Shown piece after piece: positions 1-9,839 of a stretch of DNA of 64,000 bases. This DNA comes from Blasia pusilla (taxonomy: Eukaryota > Marchantiophyta > Marchantiopsida > Blasiales). The stretch lies in assembly GCA_050084515.1 (NCBI GenBank), contig CM114272.1, positions 59,086,001 through 59,150,000 of the forward strand. Direction: 5' to 3'. The position numbers and the translations under genes are program-made. Positions within the stretch are counted from its first letter, which is position 1. The number at the start of each line of letters is the position of its first letter. Below the pieces are notes generated by a model. The model was not told the origin of the DNA, made no database searches, and saw only the letters and a program-made list of their open reading frames with translations.

Positions 1-360
1 GTTGTCAAGTACTCTAGATGGCATATAATCCACGCTAACACATTTGAGGATATTTATATATTGGAGTTACTAATGGAGCTAAAGATCCATTTCATCTCTC
101 ATCTTTTATTTGTGAAGAAGTTCTTTAAAGATAATGTGTGTCTTGAGAAAAGGCAAATGTTGAGATACCAACTAGTGATCGTCTGAAATGAACTTGAATT
201 TGAGGTAGAGACCATCTTGCATTAAAGATATAGGAAAAAAGGCTTGTATAAGTTCTTGATAAAGTGGAAGGGTTACCATATGAAGGAGTTAACTTGGATT
301 GCAAAGGCCGATTTTAAATGGAAACATACTCAAAAAGTGTTATAAGACTTCAAAAAAGTG
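1..360 (+). pseudogene. Chromovirus integrase tail with chromodomain, degenerate
   Basis: Conceptual translation of the plus strand gives YILELLMELKIHFISHL, which matches the integrase C-terminal pattern of plant Ty3/gypsy chromoviruses (a Y-L-L-P...IHPVFH-like block). It is followed by a chromodomain core, KFLIKWKGY, with ELTWIAKADFKW after it. Chromodomains at this place bind methylated histone H3 and steer integration in chromoviruses. The frame is broken by stops (for example after VIV and after ILH) and the element runs off the left edge of the window. It belongs to a different lineage from the PHD-finger elements further right. Confidence 0.75.
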
Positions 361-1940
361 AAAGGAAAGCACATGCATCAAAATGTGGAGATCTAGATGC
401 TAGCTAGAGATATGACTTGTTACCATTCGAAGCTTATAAATTGGGCTCGGAAACCGTTGAAACTAGAATGTGTTAATTTTGCAAGAAAGTGGTACAGGGG
501 TTTGCAGATTTTATGTATAGTTTGAGGATTTCATTTTTTTGGTAGTGCATGCTAATGATTAGTTCTTTATATCTCTATATTATATATCAAGAGGAGATCC
601 AAGGAAAATTGAGAAGAGCGGCTAGTAGTAAAGTAATGAGTAAACTTAATCATGCACCTAAGTCAAATTCAATGGTGATCCAAGAATAATGCCCTTGGGG
701 ACCTCATGAACATTTGGCACGCTTTCATATTGAGCAAATTAAGTCTTAGAGAGAATGCTTAGTGGTTTGCTTATTAGGTAAGCTAAGATTGATTAGAGAT
801 TCAAGGAAGTTGTTTTAGAAGTTATCTAGAAAGAAAAACCTCATGATCTCTAAATGTTGGATGCAACAACCAAAAAGGATTTTCAACTAATGAATAGTTG
901 ATGTAAAAGGGTTTGACTAGCCAAGAAGACTTGAAGTAAAAGATTTGGGTTGGTAAGAGCATCAATCTCTCTAAAGAGAGGTAAGTGTCTTTACCCTCAA
1001 AACTAAATGTGCACCAATTCAAAACATCAAAACTCTAGTGGTCTTACACTAGGATGGAAAAAAATTGAAGCCTCAAGAGTAGAGCAACTTGAAGATAAAA
1101 GTTACAAAAACGAGATAGAAGTTATGATGGAGCATCTTCGACATAGATATATGGTTGTGACTTAGAACACCACATATTGGATGGAACTTCAAAAGAGCTC
1201 AAGCCACATAATATTTGGACTCCAAGGGGACCACAACCTAGTTTGGAACTTGATTGAGCATTTTAAGTTCATGACAACTAGACCTCAAATTCATTTAGGA
1301 TAAATAAACCAGAATTCAAAATCTTTTGAGAAGATGCTTCCAACATAACAAAAATTACAAACACACAAGTCTTAGTCTTATAATAGACCCAAAATTCTCA
1401 TAAAGATAGTTTAAGTTTAGGACCACAAAGAGTAGCCCAAGAAGAATTCTTGGGATAAAGGGAGGGGATGGAGTTCTTTAGAACTATATATAAAGGGAAG
1501 GATCTCAAAGATATCTATAACCTTAATTCCTATCTTGGGAGACATTGGGGGTGAACAAAGGATACATGATGGATTTAGAGGCCTCCATTGAGATTTTGAC
1601 ATCAAGCCAAGTTTATGTAGTCTATTTTTGGACACTCACCTTGGGCCTTGATTTGAGGCTCAGATACTGAGTTCCGATTATAGACTTGTTCGAGGTACAT
1701 TGGGAAGTTTGGATAGCTTGGCAAGCTAGTGTTGTTTCAAGTCCCTATACTATCAAGAAAGTCTATCCCAAGTTTTGAATCACTGTCTATGTTGGGAAGT
1801 AAGGGTTTATGTCAATATTTAACCTAGTCTAAATCTATTGAGCTTAAGGAATGAATTGGGATCTAGACTCAAGAGACACAAGGCTAGTTGACCCAAACTA
1901 TGGCCAATGTGAGTATTCTTTAGTACAAATAGTAAGAAGA
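361..1940. other. AT-rich spacer without recognisable gene
   Basis: Stops are frequent in all frames and no domain, RNA gene or clear repeat border is visible. The first part may be the 3' end or LTR of the chromovirus to the left, but I found no matching second LTR in the window. Confidence 0.5.
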
Positions 1941-1949
1941 CCTTGACTT

Positions 1950-2870
1950 GTTGAATGCAAGCTTCCATAACATAAAATATCAATTAACGTTCAAGGGTGT
2001 AGGTGAATGATATCTAGCTCCTCCTCATCATCTTTAAGTGTTTAAATCTACAATATTAAATGTGGATCATAGTATAGCCTCCAAGATTTGATTTGTGTTG
2101 TAAACCTCACAAAACATTCATGATAATCATCTATCAGAGCCCCATCTAGAAGTTGGTATATACCATATATTCTATGTTGTGAAAGGGTTGAACTCTTGGA
2201 AGTTTTGCATCCTATGTAAGTCACACCAAATCCTAAACTCAACTATAAACTTGTTCAACTCAATGGTCCTCATAGTTCCAAAAACTCTACATAATCCATT
2301 ACCTTGGTAATCCATATCTTATAACTACAAGGTAGAATTAAGGTTGTATGAAAGTGGACTTGTTCAAAGAACATGCCAAAAGGATCCACCCTTTTCTCGT
2401 TGAGGCGGACTCAAAATGGGCCAATGTAGGCCAGGCATGCCCCAGAAAACAGATGGTAAGAATGGACCCCATGACACTAGACTCTAGTGTAGGCTGGCCG
2501 AGCTTAGATCTGCGGTTTAATTGAGGCGACCCACGAGAATCTGGATGCGCATAAACATGTCTATCCTAGCGACGGATATAAATCCACGGACACATACTTT
2601 ATCAGTGTGTAACCTTGGGTAGGACCATTAAATATGCTTGGTGATGTAGTAAGATAATCCTTGTCTAAGGTTTCTCCTCCATAAGAGGATGACATAGATG
2701 GAGGTCAAGGTAGTCCATCACATGGAGATCCTCAATACCTTACATACCTCTTGTAAACCCTCCGGTCCTACTTTCGTCAAGTCTTCCCTGAAATCCTTGA
2801 AAGTTCTTCTTTATGGCTCTCTCTCATGCTCTCCTCAAACTCAACCAACTCTCAATTGATGGGCAACATA
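1950..2870 (-). pseudogene. Gag and leader remnant of the methyltransferase retrotransposon family (fragment E)
   Basis: Read on the minus strand, 2048-2330 aligns by eye with the gag start of elements B (about 51.0 kb) and C (about 56.3 kb). It shares the block around TMRTIELNKFIVEFRIWCD, the counterpart of VGTIELHNFIAEFRSWC in B. Upstream, 2680-2860 matches the B leader around 51.12-51.26 kb (a region ending in CTCTCTCATG-like sequence). There are several stops and no zinc knuckle is left. The fragment is older and more AT-rich than the copies at 35-59 kb. Confidence 0.6.
2560..2618 (+). repeat. Right end of the CAAGGTTGCAC inverted-repeat element, fragment
   Basis: The block reads ...cacggacac...cagtgtgtaaccttgg. 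It matches the right end of the 292-bp inverted-repeat element at 63706-63997 and the fragment ending at 60928. Only this end is recognisable. The 2.4-2.56 kb sequence may be its worn interior. Confidence 0.5.
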
Positions 2871-2899
2871 TTATGCCACACTCCCATCTACATTCTCAT

Positions 2900-3440
2900 A
2901 TAATTCGGTATGTATAAACATGAGAACAAGCAACTCGCTGCAGAAAATAAAAATCCTATGTTGGTCTACCTCCCCTACCCTAGCATAAGAGACACACGTC
3001 TCTCCAAGGCTTTCCACATGGGTCCATGAAAAACTTGGAGCTCTTTCATTTAAATAGCAATAAGAATGCAATAATAATATCATTTATACATTTTTTTGTT
3101 ATAGAAACATTTGTGCATAAAATTGGCTTTGAAATTTGATTTGTAAAGAAAACCAATCTTAAAAAAATGATTTCATCAATATGAAAATGAAAGCTGTCTA
3201 ATTTAAATTTGAAATTGTATCAAAGTTGGCATCCTCTAACTTTATGATGTTTATGATCCAATCTTATACATCAAACTTTCAAATACATCAAAACCCATAA
3301 GTTGGTGGTGTCTCCACATCCAAGAAACATCTCACAAGAGCAAGATTAGGACTATAATAGATAATTTGACATGCAATTTTGGTGTTTCTTGGCTATCTGC
3401 AAGTCATCATGAACTTGGTTATCATACCAACTTCGATGTA
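2900..3440. other. Spacer, nothing recognised
   Basis: AT-rich sequence with no coding signal that I can support. It lies between two retrotransposon fragments of opposite orientation. Confidence 0.45.
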
Positions 3441-3449
3441 TCATTAGCA

Positions 3450-4410
3450 AGTCATACTCCTCAATGGGGATATGCCTCACTCTATGTCGTCAATCACAAG
3501 CAGTGAGGCACGATGATCGACCGCCATTGACTGTGGTCAATATGATTGGCATGCCATGTGCAGCCTTTCCCACATTGGTGAGTTTTCCTGTTTCCTATGC
3601 ATTCAAGGAGGTCGGACCTGGCTTGGTTTGGGATGACCATGTACAAAGGTTGGTGGAGCCCAACGCCGATGAGCAAGAGCGAGCAATGGGATTCCCCGCA
3701 TGAGTGATGGCAGTACCATCACTATAAGAGGCATCACGACGTCATGTCTTGGGTCAGGCGATGGACCTGAATTTCTTGACATGGATTTTTAGCTTAGGAG
3801 TAGCTGACCAGCGTTGTTTGAGAATGCGACAAATCATAGCTGTTACGTTGGTGAGCCCCATGCCTACAAGACGGTTGAGGTAGTGGCTGGGGGCAAGACC
3901 CAAGGAGATGGACACACCAACGATGATCAGGAGAGACATCCTTGGACTTCTTGGGATGCTTTGCAGGTACGTCAAGAGATGATAGCCACAACATCGAGCA
4001 TGGTTTTGGGTAGTGCACATGGAGATGAGAGTTCTATTGTTCAAGACGGGGTTGCACCATAGCAACCATCAACATTTGCGCCAAAGAGTCCTACCGTAGT
4101 CACGATGGAGACTTGGTAGCCAGATACGGTCCCTAAGTTGACAGGAGGACATCGGCGTCAGATACTCCAATTCCTTAAGAGTTATAGGAGCTATTTTGCA
4201 TTTAGTATGCATGATTTGGGTAAGTTGAAGGGTCTAGGGATCCGCATTGAGTTGTCGAGTGACACGCCAATCTTCGGACGACCCTACAGGTACAGTGACA
4301 TGGAGAGGGCTCTGATTGAGAGAAGGAGCCATCACTTGGTTAGAGTAAGACTAGTGTACAACGTGGCACAGCCGGAAACTCCAACAGTTTGGTATGGCTA
4401 TAGCTAGGCG
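3450..4410 (+). pseudogene. Methyltransferase C-terminus and RT N-terminus fragment (element D)
   Basis: The first open stretch (3464-3703) encodes the last part of the retrotransposon C5-methyltransferase, with DRPPLTVVNMIG and VQRLVEPNADEQERAMGFP. The same sequence occurs in element B (47.57-47.9 kb) and partly in A (40.6-40.8 kb). After a linker, 4138-4407 encodes the entry to reverse transcriptase (SYFAFSMHDLG..., then GIRIELSSDTPIFGRPYRYS). The order methyltransferase then RT on one strand confirms the layout seen in A and B. Everything before motif IX and after the RT entry is missing, and stops break the frame. Here the residue at the position of one B stop is His (WDDHVQ), which shows the B stop is secondary. 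Confidence 0.8.
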
Positions 4411-4649
4411 AAGATAAACATCATATTTCCTCCCTTACTTTAGGATTTTTCAGCATTAAAGCTCTTCTCTATTATTGGTTGTAATTATTCCATAATCTGT
4501 GGCCTTGATTCCACCAAAAAATCAACATTGCTTCCACACATATGCTCACCACAAAAATGTGGCCTCTAAAATTTTAAAAAAGGAGTAAACATAGATCATC
4601 TTATCTACCTTGACCTATAATATCAAGTCAAGGGTCACTTCCCAAAATT

Positions 4650-4870
4650 CAACCAAGCCTTAAATAAAGAATATTTCCAAAATGGGTAAGTTACTCAAAA
4701 TAGGTCCAAATAAGCCAAACCAAGGGTTAATTGCTCACTTATCTGAAGGTTAACCTCCTCCTAAGTAGGTTATCTTTAACCTACCAAGACCAATGTATGA
4801 CCTCCTTGAATGCGCCACACGAAAACACCATGCTTCTTTCTAAAATACGGGACGAGAAAGAGTTTTGCAA
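4650..4870 (-). repeat. Fragment of B-type terminal repeat block L
   Basis: The stretch with ccaaataagccaaac...ctcctaagtaggtt...cttgaatgcgc aligns by eye with the B terminal block at about 53.18-53.30 kb and with the solo copy at 6.72-6.85 kb, in the same orientation. It is truncated at both ends. Confidence 0.5.
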
Positions 4871-5354
4871 TCATGCCCAACATAGAGGGAATGAATAAAA
4901 TGAGAGGTTAAAAAAGCTTGTTGGGTATGTCATAATCGTAGAAAGGTAGGCAAGATTACATCAAGGCCCATAGGGGTTCTTTATAGCTCCCAATTAGAAA
5001 GTCATGGTGACCTTCCACCTTGGAGGTGACCTAGTAAACCAACCTTTCCTTTAATGGATGGCATTTTTTTCGGGATTGCAACTTACTATATGAATTTGAC
5101 ACATTTAAATTTTAAATGCCTTGATGGTTGGTTATGCCACTTGGGAAAATGGGGCTAAGTGAGAATGTTCTTTTTTGTGATGTCATTCCTTCATGTACAT
5201 ATATTTGATTCATGTGGAGAGGACCTTGTATTCTAGCTTTTAAGATTGAGTAGATTATACACTCCAAATCAATTATGGCATGCTCTAAATAAGAAATATA
5301 TGCACACATGTTATGATATATGGAGTTTCGAGGATAGGGGTGATACTTCAACAA

Positions 5355-5447
5355 ATGCTCATTATGGAGCTCATCATAGTTGCATTCTGTCATGAGTCCC
5401 AACTTTGGACCCATGATATAATGCAACTATGATGATGTATTGAGCAT
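5355..5447. repeat. Long foldback (hairpin) sequence
   Basis: TCATCATAGTTGCATT (5371-5386) is the perfect reverse complement of 5420-5435. The pairing extends outward (ATGCTCA / TGAGCAT at the ends) and inward (catgagtcc / ggacccatg) with a few mismatches. This gives arms of about 40 bp around a loop of roughly 7-10 bases. It could be a small MITE-like foldback or an inverted duplication that can yield a hairpin RNA. No expression evidence is available from sequence alone. Confidence 0.6.
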
Positions 5448-5509
5448 AGATACTCTTGAGTATGAAAGGCAGGGATTAGTTCAAGGAATGCACATTTTGT
5501 TGTCCAATG

Positions 5510-5724
5510 AGTAATCCAAAACTCTCACTGTGAGAGAGAGAGTTAAGAAAAAAATAGAGAGATAGAATATGAGATATTTGTTGTTCCATGAGTTTATTGG
5601 AGATATTTTGGTACACAAACGTCTATGTGTATAGATAATATGAATGAATATGGCATCTTGTGTTTATGATTGTATGGATGGTGATAGCAATATATATTGT
5701 GAAGTAATGTGTATGCACACGATA
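5510..5724 (+). repeat. B-type L-R terminal repeat, partial
   Basis: From about 5596 the sequence ttggagatattttggtac marks block R of the B family, running to gcacacgat near 5723. The 85 bp before it (aaaactctcac-tgtgagagag and following) matches the end of block L of the solo copy at 6.4-6.5 kb in the opposite orientation. L is followed directly by R, as in that solo copy. How far L reaches to the left is unclear. Confidence 0.5.
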
Positions 5725-6276
5725 GTATTTAGGTTGAATGTACCTAAGCCATATTGGGAAGGAATGTTGTGATAGAACATTGGAAGATTGAAGTTTATAT
5801 TTCAAAGAAGACTTCATTGAGATATATATATTCAATTTTTAATGTAAAGAATTTCTAGGATTCATAAAATAGATGGATCTTAGAGTCAAGACATGTATCA
5901 ATGAAAATCAATGTATATGGTTGGTAAAGTATATTCGTACAAAAGGTGTCATAATTTCATATCTTAAGTATTTATTTAGTCTATAGTAACAAGGATTAGG
6001 TGAATATATATAATTGGTTGGGATTAGTATATGGCTCATGCCAATTGCTCATTTAAACTTCATAAGATGATTCATTATAACCAGAAATTTAAAATCCTTT
6101 AAATAGACATGGGAGAATCCACTAACAAGCATACAAAAATGAGTTCAAAGAATAAGCATCAAAATGAAGGATTCTAACCTTTCTAAATTTTATAATTCCA
6201 AAAATTAGACTAATCTAATATATAATTATCAAAAGTAGGATTAAGGAATATAAAATACTCTAAGAGAGATCATCTT

Positions 6277-6874
6277 TGTCATGTGCATGTACATCGCTGT
6301 CATTGATTACAAACACAAACACACAAGATACCATATTCACTCATGGCATCTAAACATCGAGACAATCAAGTACCAAAATATCTCCAATAAATCATAAACA
6401 TTCAAAATGTGCACACAAACTCCATCTCTCTCCCTCATGTCAAACCAAACTCACTCTCCTAATGAGAGGTTTGGGTTACTCACAAGGCAAGGAGAATCAT
6501 AGCTTCGCCGCCTCATGCCAAAAGATTCAAGAAAAGAGAATTAGGTCCAAATCTCCCTCTGTTAGGATATTGCCCCTTCCCTCTGCCCAGCTCTCTCCAC
6601 TGTAACCTATACTTGCAAGTCACCTCCTTAGCTCTTGATATGTTGTAGGGGATGAAGATCTATTTCCCAAAGTGGAAATTCAACTACATTCTCAATAGAA
6701 ATGTATCCCAATTAGTAAGTTTCTCTTTATAACTCCAAATAAGCCAAAAGGAGGGAAAAACCTGCTCTCTCAAGTTACCGAAGGCCTCAATAGCTCATCC
6801 TCAACCTCTTAAGGATGTTCTTCAATCTCCTCAAATGCGCTTTACCAAAACTTGCTGATCTATCCTCAAAGACA
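6277..6874 (-). mobile_element. Solo L-R terminal repeat, B family
   Basis: On the minus strand this 598-bp unit starts with TGTC (complement of GACA at 6871-6874), runs through block L and then directly into block R (R about 6277-6400), and ends with GACA (complement of TGTC at 6277-6280). L matches the B terminal repeat at 53.05-53.34 kb, including ctatcct...gaca at its start. R matches the B 3' end at 34842-34970. An ordinary solo LTR is expected after recombination between two LTRs. Here the product is L followed by R, as predicted for recombination between the two L copies of an L...R-L-R element. The motif CATCTT occurs on both flanks but offset by three bases, so a target duplication is uncertain. 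Confidence 0.6.
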
Positions 6875-6879
6875 TAACA

Positions 6880-9070
6880 TCTTTGTTTAAATGCAAAATT
6901 TAGTTATCTCAGTTTTTTATTAAGATTTATGAACATGTGTCTATTTTGAAAGTCTAGTCTATTTGTGCGCTCATAATAGAGCTTCGATAGAACCTATACA
7001 TGGAGAAAAACTCAATGTACAAAAAGTCATTATCATCACAATTCCCCAACTAATTAACTATTGGGAAAATAAGGCTACTTGACCTATTTTCCATTTTATA
7101 AATATAATAAAAATTCCAGGTTTGGGTCTTAAACCCCCGCGTCGCATCAGGTTGCCTCATGTTCCATCAAAATGCCCCACACCTTAATGGAAGACAGGGT
7201 TAGGTCATCCTTATAACACTCTATTCCATAAACTATCTACATCATATAACGAAGACTCGACAACGTCTAAGTTGGGACTATCAATCTAGTTTTCTCCTCA
7301 TACAAGGGGATCATTGATCATCATTCAGATTAATGGTGCTAAACCACAAGTGGATGTTGGATATCCAATAGTTCTCTCAATCCTTGTCATTAAGACTTAA
7401 AAATTGTATCTTTTTCAAATACTAATATTAGTTTTCTCAATTGATTATTAATAACCTAGTCTATGTATTTATTACTATATTTTTAAATTTTTTGGAAATA
7501 TTCAAAAGAAATAGGATTCCATGTCTTTTTGAATCACATTTTCCATTAAAATATCATCCATTACTATACCCCAAATATGATAGAAAAAAATGTACCATAG
7601 CACTAGCATCCATTAACCGCACCGATTACATGTTGATCTTAGGGTAGCCAACTCTTTCAAATTTCCTCAACATATTTACGACCAAATGATTGGAGTAGCC
7701 AACTAAGAATTGATTGGTAATGCAAGTATAACATGATTTTTCCAAAATTCATGAAATATTATATATCTATATACAATATTAATTTTGATAAGCTCATGTG
7801 ATTTTTCATAAATGCATTCCAAGTAGTGTAAATTATATATCTATTTACTACAATTTTTTTAACATGTGTAAATGGAGGATTCATACAATTTCCTATGGCC
7901 ACCCCTCTCCTCCTTTCTCAAAGATAAGGTGGTTGATGGAGCACCATACAAATATACAATCATGCAAGTGGAGGGGAATATGCATGAGGGTTATATACTT
8001 TCTTAGGCCTTGTTCTATTCATACAAGATGATAGATAGATGGATTGATTGTATGAGTCAAAGTGATCATTTTCAACCCACAATGCAACCTCCAGTGAGGT
8101 TGTCCAAGCCAATGAACAACATGTGATTGTGAGCTATGAGTTTATGTTAGTTGTTTCCCACTATTTGAGGTGACTTTATGTTGGTTAATTTTTCCCACTA
8201 TTTCAGGTGAACATCATCCGTCCTATTGCGACAACTTAGTCAACATAGATGCGTTCATTCACGTTGTACTAATTATTAATGTAAAGATTTTTCTCATCAT
8301 CATTTTTCTTTAATTTTTAAAAAAATCTTTTCTTTCCTTTATAGGTTTTCTAGTCGTCCTCCTCTTCCACGAGAAGTTGCATCTGAAACTGGCATGGTCT
8401 TTTAGTATGGCCAAGTGAAAGGTGTGAGAAGAAATGAATCACCACCAAGAAGTAAATGGGATACCCAAAACGTCCAAATAGAAAGCACAACGGGACTAAG
8501 ATACATATCCAGGCCCATACAAAGAGTACACCAACATGCACAACTATCGAGAATGGGTGAAAGAGGCCATGGGGTAGAAGTCATAAAAAGGGCATGTGAA
8601 AGTGGAATTCTCAGATAAGAGCTGACTATATTATCCACATGTGTATACACGATCCCAGCTTCGACTCAACTGTGAGGACTCTAAAACGCCATTATGTCAA
8701 CCTGAGTAAAGTCATGAGAGACTATATTCTCAAAAGCTCTGTATTCATGAGAACTTTCGGTGTTCTCTTACCACAAATCCAAGGGGCAGAGATCACTACA
8801 AGGTCAGGACGGTTGAGAGTTTTTTGAGGTGGGATCTAATAAAATACACAATTTCAGTTGGTTTGATGACAAACAAGGGAAATTTCGTTTCTCCCGTATA
8901 TGTGAAGTTTCGCTTGCTATGGCTGAGGTGTATGGTTCGAGTACTTGCGAGATTTCAGACTGCAAGATTTCGTTGGCGTGGTGATATCTCACCTCGCCAA
9001 CGGCTTCTCCATGCAGGTGACTAGGTACTCGAACAGCGGTTGTTCCTGACAAAGGCCACTCCTGTTTGTC
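6880..9070. other. AT-rich spacer without recognisable gene
   Basis: Short open frames occur on both strands but none shows a domain, biased composition or a plausible exon chain. The part from 8.6 kb onward becomes less AT-rich and probably leads into the downstream region of the HMA gene that ends at 9077. Confidence 0.45.
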
Positions 9071-9076
9071 CTTGCA

Positions 9077-9837
9077 TCATTTCTTCTTTGGAAGGATCAA
9101 CTCTGCCCCAGGTTTCAATTTCCTGGCCACCTTCAGAACCTTTTCTGGTTTTGCCTTCCCTTTTACAATTATTCTGGTTTCGCCCATGGAAACTTCCACA
9201 ACCTCTGCAACAAAAGGTAGTTTGTCAGCAGTTGCTTTAGCCCATCGTCAAAATCGCCATGTTTTCCCACAGAGCTCCACATGATTTCAGATATCAGCTG
9301 AACAACAGAATCTTTTCGAGGTACCTACACAAGGAAGCACCCACTCTGAGCTAATAAGACTGCAAAGTAACATCAATACAGGAGAGCAGGAGAGGCCCTT
9401 CAACTTCTTAGATCATGCTGGAGTTACTAAGGAGAAATTACCATCAATCTGCCTCAAATTTTGATAAAGCTTCGCAGCACACCCTTCACAGCACATGTTC
9501 ACCTTCAACTCAATCGGGGGAGGAGGGGCCTGCTTGCAGAAACAAAGATCAAGTGGAGGTGAATGAGAGGCTTGAGGAGATTGTTACAACACAATGTCCA
9601 GCATCAATCAATTCAAGAGACTTGCATCTGGCTAGCACTGAATCTCAGAAGATGAAAACTATGCTTCCAGCTAACCTCTTCCTTCTTCTCCTCCTTCTCT
9701 TGCTTTTTTCCTCCTCCTCCTCCTCCTCCTCCTCCTCCTCCACCACCACCACCACCACCACCACCACCTCCGCCTCCGCCTCCACCTCCACCTCCACCTC
9801 CAGCACTGAGGTCAAATACACCAAAACATATTACCAT
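9077..9837 (-). CDS. Small HMA-domain (heavy-metal-associated) protein with poly-glycine N-terminus
   Basis: I model three exons on the minus strand: 9837-9676, 9532-9442 and 9204-9077, giving 126 residues. Exon 2 encodes QAPPPPIELKVNMCCEGC, the beta-strand and metal-binding CxxC loop of an HMA (ATX1/HIPP-like) domain. It ends in phase 1 at a GT donor. Exon 3 begins after a tgttgcag acceptor and encodes VVEVSMGETRIIVKGKA, then KPEKVLKVARKL and a terminal PKKK. HMA proteins bind Cu(I), Zn or related metals in the cytosol. No CaaX box is present, so this is not a farnesylated HIPP. Exon 1 encodes 31 consecutive glycines and a charged KKQEKEEKKEE linker, ending at GAG|GTTAGC. The exon 1 start is the weakest point: the ATG at 9837 is used, but an acceptor-like ctcag before 9805 would allow an additional upstream exon. 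Exon 2 has the same length (91 bp) and phase as in the second HMA gene at 17.4-18.3 kb, so the two are paralogues. Confidence 0.7.
9709..9805. repeat. Trinucleotide repeat coding for poly-glycine
   Basis: An array of TCC, then ACC, then mixed TCC/GCC/ACC units on the plus strand reads as uninterrupted GGN glycine codons in the HMA gene on the minus strand. All unit changes are synonymous in that frame, which supports the coding assignment. The array is likely to vary in length between individuals. Confidence 0.85.
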
Positions 9838-9839
9838 GC

